Translations under genes and position numbers: made by a program
The notes under the pieces: model-generated
What the model was told of the DNA's origin: nothing
What the model saw: the letters and a program-made list of their open reading frames with translations, nothing else
Databases searched by the model: none
Part shown: positions 22,150-33,980 of the stretch, one piece after another
How the letters are laid out: the number at the start of each line of letters is the position of its first letter
Numbering within the stretch: the stretch's first letter is position 1
NCBI GenBank assembly: GCA_030765045.1
Contig: CM060969.1
Coordinates: 55,479,716-55,543,715 of the forward strand
DNA: 64,000 bases
DNA from: Tenodera sinensis
Taxonomy: Eukaryota; Arthropoda; Insecta; Mantodea; Mantidae
Direction: 5' to 3'

Positions 22150-22255
22150 ATAGGAAAAACTCGATTTAGGATCCCTGAAAAAAAGTAACACATTTTTAGA
22201 ATACGGACCATGAGGGAGTACGTTTATATATTGCGCGGTCGGGAGTCTAAATAGC

Positions 22256-22302
<47 letters not shown>

Positions 22303-23095
22303 GAAAGAAGGCTACATACTAAAATGAAGGACACGACCTGAAAATTTTAAGAAAACCTGGCTACTTCAAATTACCGTTCACAAGGAAATTTGTTAATTTT
22401 TGTTTTTACAAAATGGCTCTGATGAGTTTGACTAAAATGTATGTGTTTAAGATATTTAAATGAAAAATAGTGAATTTGCCATGCATTTTCTGCGAATTGG
22501 GGGTAAATGTCTGAATAAAACTTGTATTATTTTGTTTAAGTGCTAAACCATAGAACTAAGGCAAAAACCTATTGTATACATCCTTGATATCTTGTTAAAA
22601 CATATGTTGTATGTCAGATAAAACATTTGAGACGTTTATCTCTTCGGCCACATTCTCTTCTTTTTATTCAACATTATTCAATAGATGCCTAATTGCTGGT
22701 TTAAAACTGCATATACTTTCAGCAATGTGTTATTCTATCCAAAAACTTCACGTGGATATTTCACAAGGAATATTTTTAATGCCCCCAAACCCAACAAACT
22801 GATGTTTACAAAAACGTCCCTTTGTCAGAAGACTTCAATAAATATCAAACTTGGTCTTCACATGCAGCTTCTTTAAAAAGATGCAAGATATTCAGGAAAG
22901 CTCCATACCTCAAACTGCCGTCTACTTGGAATAATTTATGGACACTTTTTAATTTCTAAAAGATGGCTCTAAAGGTTTTGATTAAAATACCACATGTCTA
23001 AGATAATTACATGATAAACATAATGGATAAACTGGGAAGTCCCGTTCAATGTGAATGCGATTTTTTAATTTAAAAAAGTTTAAGCTTCAGATGTT
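22150..23095 (+). repeat. Two diverged family A copies in tandem
   Basis: 22,150-22,660 and 22,690-23,095 both follow the A word order in decayed form (CACGACCTGAAAATTTTAAG, AAATGGCTCT, TGTTTAAGATATT; then GTGGATATTTCACAAGGAATAT, AAAAGATGGCTCTAAAGG). In the first, the microsatellite site is a poly(A) of about 42 (22,260-22,301). They lie head to tail and are followed by an inverse A copy. Confidence 0.6.
22260..22301. repeat. Poly(A) tract at the A microsatellite site
   Basis: About 42 consecutive A, flanked by the diverged equivalents of the A sequence that borders GT tracts in other copies. This is simple sequence rather than a retroposon tail. Confidence 0.85.
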
Positions 23096-23124
23096 AACCC
23101 GTAAAGATAGAATTTTGCTGAAAA

Positions 23125-23990
23125 AAATTATATGTTGCACTCACACGACTTTCTTGTACCAACTATTCTTACAAACTCTTATTCCTTTATCGTCATTTTG
23201 TCGAGATGAATATTTGCGGAAACTATCTGATTACTCATTTTGTTGTAGGTTTAAGAGGAATACAGTAGGCATGAACGACAGTCAAATCTTTTAAGGTTTC
23301 ACATTCCGTTCTCTTTGCAATGCTAAGATATGAAGAAAGAGAATAACGATCTTCCAATTGTGGAAAGTATAAGTATTGTAAAAGTAACACAAATAAAAAA
23401 GAATATCTCCGAAATGGTTCGCTCTTGAAAAAATTTATTTGGACATAAATTGTGTGCTTTAGCAAGGTCTAGATTTTTGTACAGTAACATTTGGTCTATG
23501 TCTTACTGTTTACCAGTTATGCAGAAGTCGTCAAGAGTAAACACAACTATATAGGCCGAAAAATTCAAAACATACATTTCATTTGCCATAAAAATATCTC
23601 AAACTTATGGCATTTTAATAAAAATCGTTAGTCATTTTTGAGAAAATAAAAATGTCAAAAAGGTTTTCCATGTAAAGGGTAGTTTAGAGTGGAGGAATTT
23701 CTTAAAATATTTGTATCGCATGTTTCAAGTATATTAAGCTTCAATACCAACTTTGGCTTTTAACTGAGTTTTCGTTTCTGAATCATGCTGTACACCCACA
23801 CACCCCCAAATACACCCCCCCCCCACACACACACATACTCACCCACACACAGCGATATTTTTCTTAAAATGGTTTTTGTGGATTCAGGGGCCTCAAAACG
23901 TATTTCCGGTGAAATCTCGACATCCATTTTTTTGGCTGGCATACAATATTTCCCGTACTTACTAAACATAGTAGAGGAAACAAAAAGCGG
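23125..23990 (-). repeat. Family A repeat, inverse, full length
   Basis: Opens GTTGCACTCACACGACTTTC and closes ACATAGTAGAGGAAACAAAA. All interior blocks are present (GTTTACCAGTTATGCAGAAG, TGGCATTTTAATAAAAATCG, TTTCCATGTAAAGGGTAG). The simple-sequence site is a CA/CCCC-rich tract at 23,788-23,852. Small ORFs are not conserved. Confidence 0.8.
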
Positions 23991-25864
23991 GTTTTGTTAA
24001 AAGCAATTTATTCCAAACAAAATTTTGGTATGACCATTGTCATGCAGAACTATCACATAGCAACCCACTCTTAAAATGTGACTCGTCTAAATTTACTGTA
24101 TTTCCTTAAGGCAGACAGAATTCCATGCATATGACGAGTTCCATGAACTAAGTCGCCGGAATACACATGATCGATTGAAAAACGAAAAAAATCTGATTGC
24201 TTCAATTTATTTCCCTTTCGCTTCTCACTCTTCTGAAAATTACTCTTACAAAAGCTGATTTTACTGTGTTCTAATGGAACAAACGTTTGTGGAAATGGTT
24301 TATTACACACCTCACATCCATTTGCAGGCACAAGAAGAATATCTGCTTAAGCAATCTATGTGATGAATCTGAAATTCTGTAATTCTTTTTGCATCACGGG
24401 AGAAAAAAATAGAAAGAAAGAAAGAAAGAAAAGAAAAATTAATGACAATGATTTACTTCAACAACGTATCGCTATTTAAAAATTCAAACCAATAATAAGA
24501 ACTATCTCGAAATAGTTGGAAAATAATCATGTACTGTATATAATGCGTGTTAACGTGAAATTTTTTTTCTAATAAGGTTTCATCTTTCACTCTTATTACA
24601 ATGTGATATTCGCTTATGATTGTGAATCTATTCCAATATGCGTATGGAAAATCGTAAGAAGTAGAATTAGAATGATTTCAACTGTCTACACAAGGGGTAT
24701 TAAGTTACAGAATTTTTATAAATAAAAGTGATCTAATTTTTCCCTTCTCTATAAAAGTAATAGCAAGAAGAAATAAGATTCAAACTAAATCACATTTCAT
24801 GACCATGTTCATATTGGTTTAGATGGAACTATTTGCGGCAGAAGTAAATGATTCTCAGTATTTTCTGTAAAGTGCAAAAAATGCGTGAGGAGCAAAGCTA
24901 ATCCTATAAAGTGGACTATCTTTTAAAATATTTTGTAAACTTGGACGTTGAAGTATAAACTTTCGATGTTCATAACAGTAAATGAAGCACAATTCTACCT
25001 CTAAGTTTTCAATTTGCTGTCTTTTTAAAAGGTCAAGGTTACCGTAGACACCAAAATAGGTTTGCAATGGTTGAAAAACTTCAAAAGCGCATGCGTTGCC
25101 CTTAGGTAGTTTTCGGGTGGCAATAAAGCAGGTTATGTGCAAGTTTTCGCTGTACAATAACGCTTGAAGTGGCACTTTGTATCACAAGCAACAGGTAGCT
25201 AGATTCCTCACTCAGCTGCACACATACTACATCTAAAGCAATGCATTCCCATATGCTCCCAAATTAACGCTACTATATTCAGCCATTAGCTTCTGTGATA
25301 CGATTCAGCTATTAACACAAGCATGCACAAGGAATTCAAATTGGAAACGGAATCATTTCATTTTAAACAGAAATACTACACAAAAATAAATCTACTATAT
25401 TAATATGACTACCGCATTTCTACTACTCATAGTGCCTTTGATCAACAATACGTTTCAACCAATCACGGCTGCTTATTCCATATTTTATCACCCCCCGCCC
25501 CCTTACTGCTGTGCTTGTATCACCTCCCTAGCCTTTGTTAATTTGTTTGCGATCGTCATTTGCTATTCGCATAGATATTCACCAAAAGAGCAAGACACCA
25601 AACATTGATTCTTACGTCAATTCCCTAATAAGGCCCTTATAATATCTGACTTCTTAAAGTTTACAAACGTTCAAATTTTGATGTGCAAATTGTAGCTTGC
25701 TAACTACTGTAACTGAAAAAACCTAACTATTCAACTAATTTCAACAAATACAAACAATATATGGAAGCAGTTAAATCAATTCAATGAGTTAATATTTTCT
25801 TTAAGTCCTTAGACAGCAACCTACATCTTCACTAGTTTACACCTTCTGTAATTAAATCAAGGTT
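23991..25864. other. Unassigned intergenic DNA
   Basis: Nearly 1.9 kb of AT-rich sequence. ORFs of 67-106 codons occur on both strands without recognisable motif. A short (AGAA)n lies at 24,412-24,434. Nothing else supported. Confidence 0.4.
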
Positions 25865-26230
25865 TCTAGTGAGATTTACTAAGTAAAAGTATTACTTTTC
25901 ACCAAAAAATTCGATTTAGATATTTTCTCAATACATATTTTCAGCACCCTGGTAAAAACAGCATGTTTTAGTAAAAATTAATTATATGTTTGAATACCAT
26001 AATTAAACAAATGAAATGTTAGCTAAATATCAAATTTACTGCCTACATTCAATACCTTCTAAAAATTCAACACGAAGAGTTTCAAACATTTTGTCAAATT
26101 ATCACTTAGATTAAATTGTCTGACTTTCTCAAAATTGGCTGACCACATTGATTAAAATAGATATGTTTAAGTCCTTTACCTGAATAATAAAATTCATATT
26201 GAAATTTCTTGGCCTTCCGAAAATTGCCGT
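25865..26230 (+). repeat. Diverged family A fragment
   Basis: Matches A blocks only loosely: AAAAAATTCGATTTAGATAT, TCAACACGAAGAGTTTC, GACTTTCTCAAAATTGGCT, TTAAAATAGATATGTTTAAG in the A order. Ends near the T/G-rich tract at 26,253-26,290. It is among the oldest-looking copies. Confidence 0.5.
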
Positions 26231-26489
26231 ACCCGTCGACATACGATTCCTGTTTTTGTTTTTTTTTTTTTGTTTTTTTGTTTTTTTGTTTTACATAAAG
26301 ATTAACGCCGTTGTAACCGCTATACTAGAAAGCACTTCTGCGGAGCCTTCCACACACCGCATTATTGCACGTCATTATATTTCATGCAAATATTCATCAA
26401 CTTCCGCTTGTATACACACCTATATATAATAATTTACTAAATAACTGAAAGATTAAAAACAAGGACCAAAAGCTCTTGTGCAGCCATGG

Positions 26490-26845
26490 AATAAACGACT
26501 GAGTCCATTAGGAGAGCAAAATATATCTAAGTCCTATGTTGCAGCGCGGTTCACACAAGTCACATTTCCAACATGGCATGTTTCAGTTCCAATTCTGCCT
26601 GTCAAACATTGCCCACATACGGCTTGTGTGTTTAAAAACGCCAATATTAAATTTGCTGACATAAATAAATAATAATGTAGCCTAAGTTTATTGATAGTCT
26701 CTGTTCCATGTTATCGTCTGTCGGACACACAAATGGGCGGTGTCCGACAGCCGATAATACATGGATTAGACACTATACAAAAATTAACTGCATGTTGGAA
26801 ATATTGACTTGTGCTCTCCTAAGTCGCTCAATTGTTTCTTTCCAT
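26490..26845. mobile_element. Hairpin MITE, family H1, copy 1
   Basis: The core 26,678-26,797 is an inverted repeat (TAGTCTCTGTTCCATG...CATGGATTAGACACTA) with inner arms CTGTCGGACAC / GTGTCCGACAG. It is homologous to the hairpin at 36.84 kb. Outside it, ATTAGGAGAGCA (about 26,508) pairs with TGCTCTCCTAA (about 26,813), and GCAGCGCGG-type words recur beside both copies. The element may therefore extend to the limits given. No coding sequence. Confidence 0.7.
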
Positions 26846-26928
26846 TGCTGTACTTTAATACATTGAAGTTATTGTGTAACAAGTTTACAAAGAATAGGAA
26901 AGAATAGATTGAGACTGAAAAATTGAAT

Positions 26929-27000
26929 GTCATGACTGGGATTTGAACCACGGATCTACCGGTTACCGTCCGGCTGCTCTAACCACTAAGCTATCATGGC
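26929..27000 (-). repeat. tRNA-like SINE head / tRNA pseudogene
   Basis: A 72-nt reverse-strand sequence with strong box A TAGCTTAGTGG and box B GGTTCAAATCC. The anticodon arm folds (GCCGG/CCGGT) with loop ACGGTAA, giving a Thr-type GGT anticodon, but with C instead of the near-universal U33. The acceptor stem has one mismatch (GCCATGA / TCATGAC) and the T stem has two. It is the best tRNA fold in the window, but these defects favour a pseudogene or SINE. Confidence 0.55.
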
Positions 27001-27294
27001 GAATGTGCCGATATGACATTAAATTCTCCAACTCACTCGCATTATTCCCGGTAAACCACACAAGGAGATTCTAATTTACTTTGAGATAATATACCTTAAT
27101 GGCGAGTAACAATGCTGTAAGTACTTATGTCCCCGACTTCGACGTCGCTTGATTATTATATCTAGAAATTAACTGTTCATGTGCTCTCAACCACATGCCA
27201 AGCCAGTTTGCCGAAAGTAAGGTTACTTCCGCCTCTTGTCAACCTGCCGGCAGAGGAAAGTGAAGTGGCGATGCCCGGGGCGTGGCACATACTA

Positions 27295-27400
27295 CAGCGT
27301 ACTTTATACACACTGAATTCCTGGACCAACAAGACGGAGCACCCCCTCATTACCATGGACGCGTGAGAGCTTTCCTGGCCGAGAACACTGGTAAGGATGA
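27295..27400 (+). pseudogene. Mariner-type transposase fragment (second Asp block)
   Basis: The forward frame reads DQQDGAPPHYHGRVRAFLAE, matching the fQQDGApPHya..Vr.fL block that carries the second catalytic Asp in this transposase group. It runs to about 27,400 and then loses similarity, where the RWIGRGGP/SPDL block would be expected. Sequence before it is not recognised. Confidence 0.65.
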
Positions 27401-27564
27401 AAAGATACATTTGAGTTCTTACTTGAAAATCTCTCGGATTCTACCTTCGAAGTACCACAGGAAATCACTTAAGCTGAAGACCCTTCAAGAAACTACTGTA
27501 GCATATGCAGATCTCCGGACGTACACATTAGCAACATTCAAACAGCCATTATCAGTTATACCTA

Positions 27565-28010
27565 CCGGGTAATTCAAAAGTCCGTGACAGATTTTAAAAA
27601 TTCATAACTACTAAACTACGCAACGGATAAGGGAACATTTTACACTAAAAGAAAGAGAAACTCTCCAAGTTTTGTTGCTTGGTTGCACCTTACAAGTACT
27701 CAATATGGCCATCCTTAAGTATACGGAAAATATCGACGCGGTAATCCCATCTCCTGCCATACACACTCCAGCGTTGAGCAAAGCCAAGGCAGCTGTAACC
27801 CGGCATGAAGTTTCTGAAAGTTAGTTGGTACATGAAGTGTCCCTCACCAACCTACCCAAATGAAAAAAATCAGTCAAATCCGGTGATCGTGGTGGCCACG
27901 TCTGTATGTCCAGTGCGCCCAGTTCAGTAGTGGGCCACAGTTGATAACTGCTGCTACCTCGTGATATATCACGGCTTTCATTATATATATAAAAATACCA
28001 ACTTGGAGAG
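27565..28010 (-). pseudogene. Mariner-type transposase 3' fragment, opposite strand
   Basis: Reverse-strand frames at 27,905-27,870 read WPPRSPDLTDFF, the third-Asp motif, with a decayed tail after it and ending near 27,575 in GTCACGGACTTTTGAATTACC. That sequence has the look of a terminal repeat of a mariner-like element. It is a separate copy from the 27.3 kb plus-strand fragment because the strands differ. Confidence 0.55.
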
Positions 28011-29079
28011 TTCCTCTATCTATTCCCACAATAATTAACATGATCTGTCGCGTACTTAACTTATTGTTAAACTTCAGTATCTCTCGGACTTATGAATAAT
28101 TCTGTATTATCTGGCCAATAATGGTAACTATTTTGAGAAGCTTATATTAATCCTGTAATAAAGTTCAGATCTAACATACAATCAAGAATTCGTATTAGTT
28201 GGCACTTGTCTACCATCTTTAATGGAGTTAGGTACTTTAAATAATTTTATTTGAATTTTGGACGTTCTCAATAGGTATCAAACAAGGTTTTCAAATCTGA
28301 CGCAAATACATAAACTAAACTTATCGAGCCTGTGCACTGAGTAAATGACATGACAGAATTGAATCTAGTTCTCTAACTCTTTACTGTCAGCCAGCTACGC
28401 TGGAGGTAAAGACATGGGCGCAGGAAGTGATGGAAAGCTGAGATATTCCTGGAGATTGACCACTTCTTAAAGCATAGTTGGAGCATTATTTGACTTTAAG
28501 TAAAACCTAGAAAGAACAATACCGTAAATGTGATCTCCCAGCTTGTGCTCATTAACCTAACTGAAGACTAAATTACGAATTTTTCGAGAAGCACCGCTAG
28601 GTTGATGCTGAAGATTTATGATTCACAACACATGCAAATGGTAAACATCGCCTTCTGCCTCGCGGTGCAGCATCATGTTGCTAATGAGCCCTAATGTTTC
28701 ACCCGATGTTCCTAATGCCGTCTGTAATTAAAGAGCTGCCTCAAATATACGTGAAAATGCCACGTATTATTGAAGCCACCTTTGTGTAACACTGATGATT
28801 GAGGATCAATCAGCCGGATTAATTGAAAATCGATGGTGTCCTAATATGGATGATTACTTTGAATTCATTACGAAAAATTCCTGTATTTTCTGTTGGAGCG
28901 CATATTTTACTTTAAATATGTGTGAACACGGTATTATGCAAGATGGGTGAAATGGCCAATGGTCATCATATTCCGACGTCGACAGTTACCAAGAGAATAA
29001 TTGAGGTGACCACTAATTAGGTGAATTTTGTCCTATAGTTCCACGGACTGCTGAGGTTTGCATCTCGCTTTTGGCATTA
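28011..29079. other. Unassigned intergenic DNA
   Basis: No supported gene, RNA or repeat on either strand. Confidence 0.4.
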
Positions 29080-29083
29080 ATAC

Positions 29084-29233
29084 TGTAAGTATAGGACACC
29101 GGTCGCGGAGCACAACAAAGGACGGTCGGGGTCAACCTACCCCACACCACTCGCGCGAGCAAACACGTGAGGACAATCAGCGAGATGTTATAAAAGATTT
29201 GCTAGAATCTTCGTGAATGCTCTGCCTGCCACC

Positions 29234-29306
<73 letters not shown>

Positions 29307-29572
29307 CATCGTGAGAGATACGTGCCGTCGAAGGAAAACCAAAAAAATAACTTTAGTAGTGTTGAGTGATTGTGTCGGTAGAGTCAGCTGTTTGGAGACA
29401 GAGAAAGTGAAGGAGTGAGTCAAGGTCGCGAAAAGAAACTAATTGTGAGTTGTAATATTGCGAACGACTGAAAACTTAACGTCGGCAAAAGACAACTGTG
29501 TTGTTTATTCAGTTTTGGAGTAAAATAAAGTGAGAAAAATGTACCTGGACTGGATTGTTCCCATTTGTCACA
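29084..29572 (+). mobile_element. Solo LTR, gypsy-like, with 4-bp target duplication
   Basis: A 489-bp block starts TGTAAGTATAGG and ends CATTTGTCACA, bounded by ATAC on both sides (29,080-29,083 and 29,573-29,576). It contains GTTATAAAAGA (about 29,188) as TATA, a GT microsatellite, and AAAATAAAGTG (29,522) as a polyadenylation signal. It is homologous to the LTR at 52.97-54.02 kb (AAAGGACGG.C.GGGTCAA). No primer-binding site or internal region follows, so it is a recombined solo LTR. Confidence 0.75.
29237..29302. repeat. (GT)n microsatellite inside the LTR
   Basis: About 33 uninterrupted GT units. The LTR copy at 53 kb lacks it, while the LTR at 51.6 kb has a comparable tract after its TATA. 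Confidence 0.95.
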
Positions 29573-29576
29573 ATAC

Positions 29577-30387
29577 TATACTGCTTGTCGTGGACTAGCT
29601 TTTTCCTACCTGTTTTGGAACAAAAATAGTATAATATCGTGAAACGACTGGCAACTACAAAGCTAACTGTATGTTGTAGGTTTCCCTATCTGTTTGCATA
29701 TATTAGGTACCAACTCACGTTAAAAGAATTGAACACCTGAAAAGTCGTAATTTACTTTTTCAGGGGTCACCATAGCAAAAATTTGGTAAACCGTTCTTAA
29801 CCATGTAAGATTTTATGTCTCAACTTTTCGCTTCTGGTATATACTAACGCTTTTGCTGCCTGAGTCCTTTAAGGCTTCACCTGAAAATTTCAATTCCCAA
29901 GAAGTGGCGTCCATATATCCTGTTATGTAGTTCTAATTCGACACATCGTAGTTTGTAACCAGTCTTGTACAGATTTTAGTAGAAGCTCAAGAACGAATGG
30001 AATTATATAACTGGCCACACTGAAAATCCTGAAAGTATAAAATACCAACTTAATTCGAGACCAGAGCTTAAATTGTTAAAAAATTATATTTCAGGAACTA
30101 ATTTTTTTCTGAAATAAACAGAAAAGTGAACAAAGTTATAGATGATAGACTTATGTCTATTAGTACTTTCGTAAAATAGTAGTAACACTTTTTCTAAAAA
30201 AAACATTTCTGCGTCGTGTGGAACAAACCTTTTTCAAAATATTAAATGTATCATAATTGGTATGTGATAAAATGTTTCATTTTATCTAGATAAACTTAAC
30301 GACGCTGTCAACTGACAGAATGATATCAGTGTCACCGGTGTGTCGGAATTTCTACTCGAGTTCTTTTGCATGTCAGTAAATCTACTG
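29577..30387. other. Unassigned intergenic DNA
   Basis: No supported feature. Confidence 0.4.
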
Positions 30388-30448
30388 TTGTGAATCCCCA
30401 ACCTTCAGATCAGTGGGCCAACGCCTAGCCAACTGAGCTAGCCAGACA
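30388..30448 (-). repeat. tRNA-derived SINE fragment
   Basis: Reverse strand: TAGCTCAGTTGG (box A), then CCACTGATCTGAAGG in the anticodon region and GGGGATTCAC for box B. It aligns with the 10.0 kb tRNA-like sequence through the head (CTCAGTTGG.TAG.CG.TGGCC.ACTGAT), so the two form one SINE family. Confidence 0.5.
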
Positions 30449-30841
30449 AACAATTGCACCTAGAGCTACCCTTAAGTGAACCAAACAAATATGCTTCACT
30501 CAATTCGCGAAAAGCCTATGTGCTAGTAGGGGATTTAAATCTAATCTTAGCCCACAGAGCCTCACTTAAAATAATTCTCAGGCAAACGTTTTACGATTAA
30601 GATTAACTATTTTATATCAATAATATGAAACATAAGGTGAGGCAGAGAGCACAAAAATGCACTATCACCATACTTTCTCAAGCTTTATCTGGTAAGTATT
30701 GAGACACCAGCGATTTAAGATCATTAGAAGGTACATATTTTCATACTGATAATTGTGTTAGTTTCTTCATCGGAGTAGAATCCTTTTTGCAGGGCTTATA
30801 TCCACAAGGACTTATAAGCCACTATCTTAAGTCAGTAGGCC
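30449..30841. other. Unassigned spacer
   Basis: No feature seen between the SINE fragment and the minisatellite. Confidence 0.4.
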
Positions 30842-33602
30842 GCGAGTAGTGAGTGAGTCGCTGAATGAGTGAGTCGCTGAGTGAGTGAGTCGGCGAGTGA
30901 GTGAGTCGGCGAGTGAGTGAGTCGGCGAGTGAGTGAGCGAGTCGGCGTGCGAGTGAGCGAGTCGGCGTGCGAGTGAGCGAGTCGGCGTGCGAGTAAGCGA
31001 GTGAGTCGGCGAGTGTGCGAGTGAGTCGGCGAGTGTGCGAGTGAGTCGGCGAGTGTGCGAGTGAGTCGGCGAGCGTGCGAGTGAGTCGGCGAGGGTGCGA
31101 GTGAGTCGGCGAGCGTGCGAGTGAGTCGGTGAGTATGAGTGAGTCGGTGAGTGAGTCGGTGGGTATGAGTGAGTCGGTGAGTGAGCGAGTGAGAGGGTGA
31201 GTGGTTGACTGTGTAAGTGACAGGGTGAGTGGGTGAGTGTGCGAGTGAGAGGGTGAGTCGGTGAGTGTGCGAGTGAGAGGTTGAGTCGGTGAGTGTGCAA
31301 GTGAGAGGGTGAGTCGGTGAGTGTGCGAGTGAGAGGGTGAGTGGTTGACTGTGTAAGTGACAGGGTGAGTCGGTGAGTGAGCGAGTGAGAGGGTGAGTGG
31401 TTGACTGTGTAAGTGACAGGGTGAGTCGGTGAGTGAGCGAGTGAGAGGGTGAGTGGTTGACTGTGTAAGTGACAGGGTGAGTCGGTGAGTGTGCGAGTGA
31501 GAGGGAGAGTCGGTGAGTGTGCGAGTGAGAGGGTGAGTCGGTGAGTGTGCGAGTGAGAGGGTGAGTCGGTGAGTGTGCGAGTGAGAGGGTGAGTCGGTGA
31601 GTGTGCGAGTGAGTGGGTGAGGGTGCGAGTGAGTCGGTGAGTATGAGCGAGTCGATGAGTGAGTCGGCGAGTATGAGTGAGTCGGTGAGTGTGCGACTGA
31701 GAGGGTGAGTGGGTGAGTGTGCGAATGAGACGGTGAGTCGGTGAGTGTGCGAATGAGAGGGTGAGTCAGTGAGTGTGCGAATGAGAGGGTGAGTCGGTGA
31801 GTGTGCGAGTGAGAGGGTGAGTCGGTGAGTGTGCGAATGAGAGGGTGAGTCGGTGAGTGTGCGAATGAGAGGGTGAGTCGGTGAGTGTGCGAATGAGAGG
31901 GTGAGTCGGTGAGTGTGCGAATGAGAGGGTGAGTCAGTGAGTGTGCGAATGAGAGGGTGAGTCAGTGAGTGTGCGAATGAGAGGGTGAGTCGGTGAGTGT
32001 GCGAGTGAGAGGGTGAGTCGGTGAGTGTGCGAGTGAGAGGGTGAGTCGGTGAGTGTGCGAGTGAGAGGGAGAGCCGGTGAGTGTGCGAGTGAGAGGTTTT
32101 GTCGGTGAGTGTGCGAGTGAAAGGGTGAGTCGGTGAGTGTGCGAGTGAAAGGGTGAGTCGGTGAGTGTGCGAGTGAGAGGGTGAGTCGGTGAGTGTGCGA
32201 GTGAGAGGGTGAGTCGGTGAGTGTGCGAGTGAGAGGGTGAGTCGGTGAGTGTGCGAGTGAGAGGGTGAGTCGGTGAGTGTGCGAGTGAGAGGGTGAGTCG
32301 GTGAGTGTGCGAGTGAGAGGGTGAGTCGGTGAGTGTGCGAGTGAGAGGGTGAGTGTGCGAGTGAGAGGGTGAGTAGGTGAGTGTGCGAGTGAGAGGGTGA
32401 GTCGGTGAGTGTGCGAGTGAGAGGGTGAGTCGGTGAGTGTGCAAGTGAGAGGGTGAGTCGGTGAGTGTGCGAGTGAGAGGGTGAGTCGGTGAGTGTGCGA
32501 GTGAGAGGGTGAGTCGGTGAGTGTGCGAGTGAGAGGGTGAGTCGGTGAGTGTGCGAGTGAGAGGGTGAGTCGGTGAGTGTGCGAGTGAGTGGGTAAGTGT
32601 GCGAGTGAGTCGGTGAGTATGAGCGAGTCGGTGAGTGAGTCGGCGAGTATGAGTGAGTCGGTGAGTGTGCGAGTGAGAGGGTGAGTGGGTGAGTGTGCGA
32701 ATGAGACGGTGAGTCGGTGAGTGTGCGAATGAGAGGGTGAGTCAGTGAGTGTGCGAATGAGAGGGTGAGTCGGTGAGTGTGCGAGTGAGAGGGTGAGTCG
32801 GTGAGTGTGCGAGTGAGAGGGAGAGCCAGTGAGTGTGCGAGTGAGAGGGTGAGTCTGTGAGTGTGCGAGTGAAAGGGTGAGTCGGTGAGTGTGCGAGTGA
32901 GAGACTGAGAGGGTGAGTCGGTGAGTGTGCGAGTGAGAGGTTTTGTCGGTGAGTGTGCGAGTGAAAGGGTGAGTCGGTGAGTGTGCGAGTGAAAGGGTGA
33001 GTCGGTGAGTGTGCGAGTGAGAGACTGAGAGGGTGAGTCGGTGAGTGTGCGAGTGAGAGGGTGAGTCGGTGAGTGTGCGAGTGAGAGGGTGAGTCGGTGA
33101 GTGTGCGAGTGAGAGGGTGAGTCGGTGAGTGTGCGAGTGAGAGGGTGAGTGTGCGAGTGAGAGGGTGAGTCGGTGAGTGTGCGAGTGAGAGGGTGAGTCG
33201 GTGAGTGTGCGAGTGAGAGGGTGAGTCGGTGAGTGTGCGAGTGAGAGGGTGAGTGTGCGAGTGAGAGGGTGAGTCGGTGAGTGTGCGAGTGAGAGGGTGA
33301 GTGTCCGAGTGAGAGGGTGAGTCGGTGAGTGTGCGAGTGAGAGGGTGAGTCGGTGAGTGTGCGAGTGAGAGGGTGAGTCGGTGAGTGTGCGAGTGAGAGG
33401 GAGAGTCGGTGAGTGTGCGAGTGAGAGGGTGAGTCGGTGAGTGTGCGAGTGAGAGGGTGAGTCGGTGAGTGTGCGAGTTAGAGGGTGTGTTGGTGAGTGT
33501 GTGCGAGTGAGAGGGTAAGTCGGTGAGTGTGCGAGTGAGTCGGTGAGGGTGCGAGTGAGTCGTTAAGTGAGTGTGAGTGAGCGAGTCGGTCAGTGAGTGA
33601 GG
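30842..33602. repeat. 2.76-kb GAGTGAG-type minisatellite
   Basis: The main unit is 28 bp, GTGAGAGGGTGAGTCGGT followed by GAGTGTGCGA, in dozens of copies. Edges and internal patches (30,842-31,200; 31,605-31,690; 32,590-32,660; 33,530-33,602) use shorter GAGTGAGTCGG(T/C) units. A longer block around 31,605-31,800 recurs at 32,585-32,770, indicating segmental duplication within the array. All purine-rich sequence is on the plus strand. The 157- and 160-codon reverse ORFs (THRLTLSLAHSP type) are translation of the repeat. Confidence 0.95.
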
Positions 33603-33724
33603 TTAAGAATCCGTCGACAACAAGAACATTTGGGCCCGAATAGCCCGTGGAAGAACAAGCAAACTTTCATCACAGCACATCTATGCAAGATGATGGGCTG
33701 AATGCCCTTTATGGCGGTGAAAAA

Positions 33725-33862
33725 GGAAATAGCTATCTCGGTAGTCTGGTGGTTTGCATGCTAACATTCAAATCCAGAGGTCACGGGCTCTATTCCTGGC
33801 TGGAGGCTGAAAATTTTCTTTAAGCACGATTATTTTCCGTTCTCTCTGAAGTCTGGAAGATC

Positions 33863-33935
<73 letters not shown>

Positions 33936-33980
33936 GGTGCGTGCGTGCGTGTGCGTGTGCGTGTGCGTGTGTGTGTGTAT
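33725..33980 (+). repeat. tRNA-derived SINE ending in GT/GGGT microsatellite
   Basis: Begins with a tRNA-like head (ATCTCGGTAGTCTGGTGG as box A region, CGGGCTCTATTCC as box B). About 60 bp of body follow, then (GT)n with GGGT and GCGT variants from 33,862 to 33,979. The head-body-microsatellite order suits a SINE with a simple-repeat tail. Confidence 0.5.

Noticed and set aside
26929..27000. Functional tRNA-Thr
   Set aside because: C replaces U33, the T stem has two mismatches and the acceptor stem one. A SINE or pseudogene reading is more economical.
30827..32444. 157- and 160-codon reverse-strand ORFs rich in THRLTLSLAHSP-type repeats
   Set aside because: They lie entirely in the 28-bp minisatellite. 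Openness follows from the repeat composition, there is no conserved flanking exon, and the frame breaks wherever unit length changes.
30842..33602. CRISPR-like array
   Set aside because: Units are directly tandem with no unique spacers, and the sequence context is eukaryotic.
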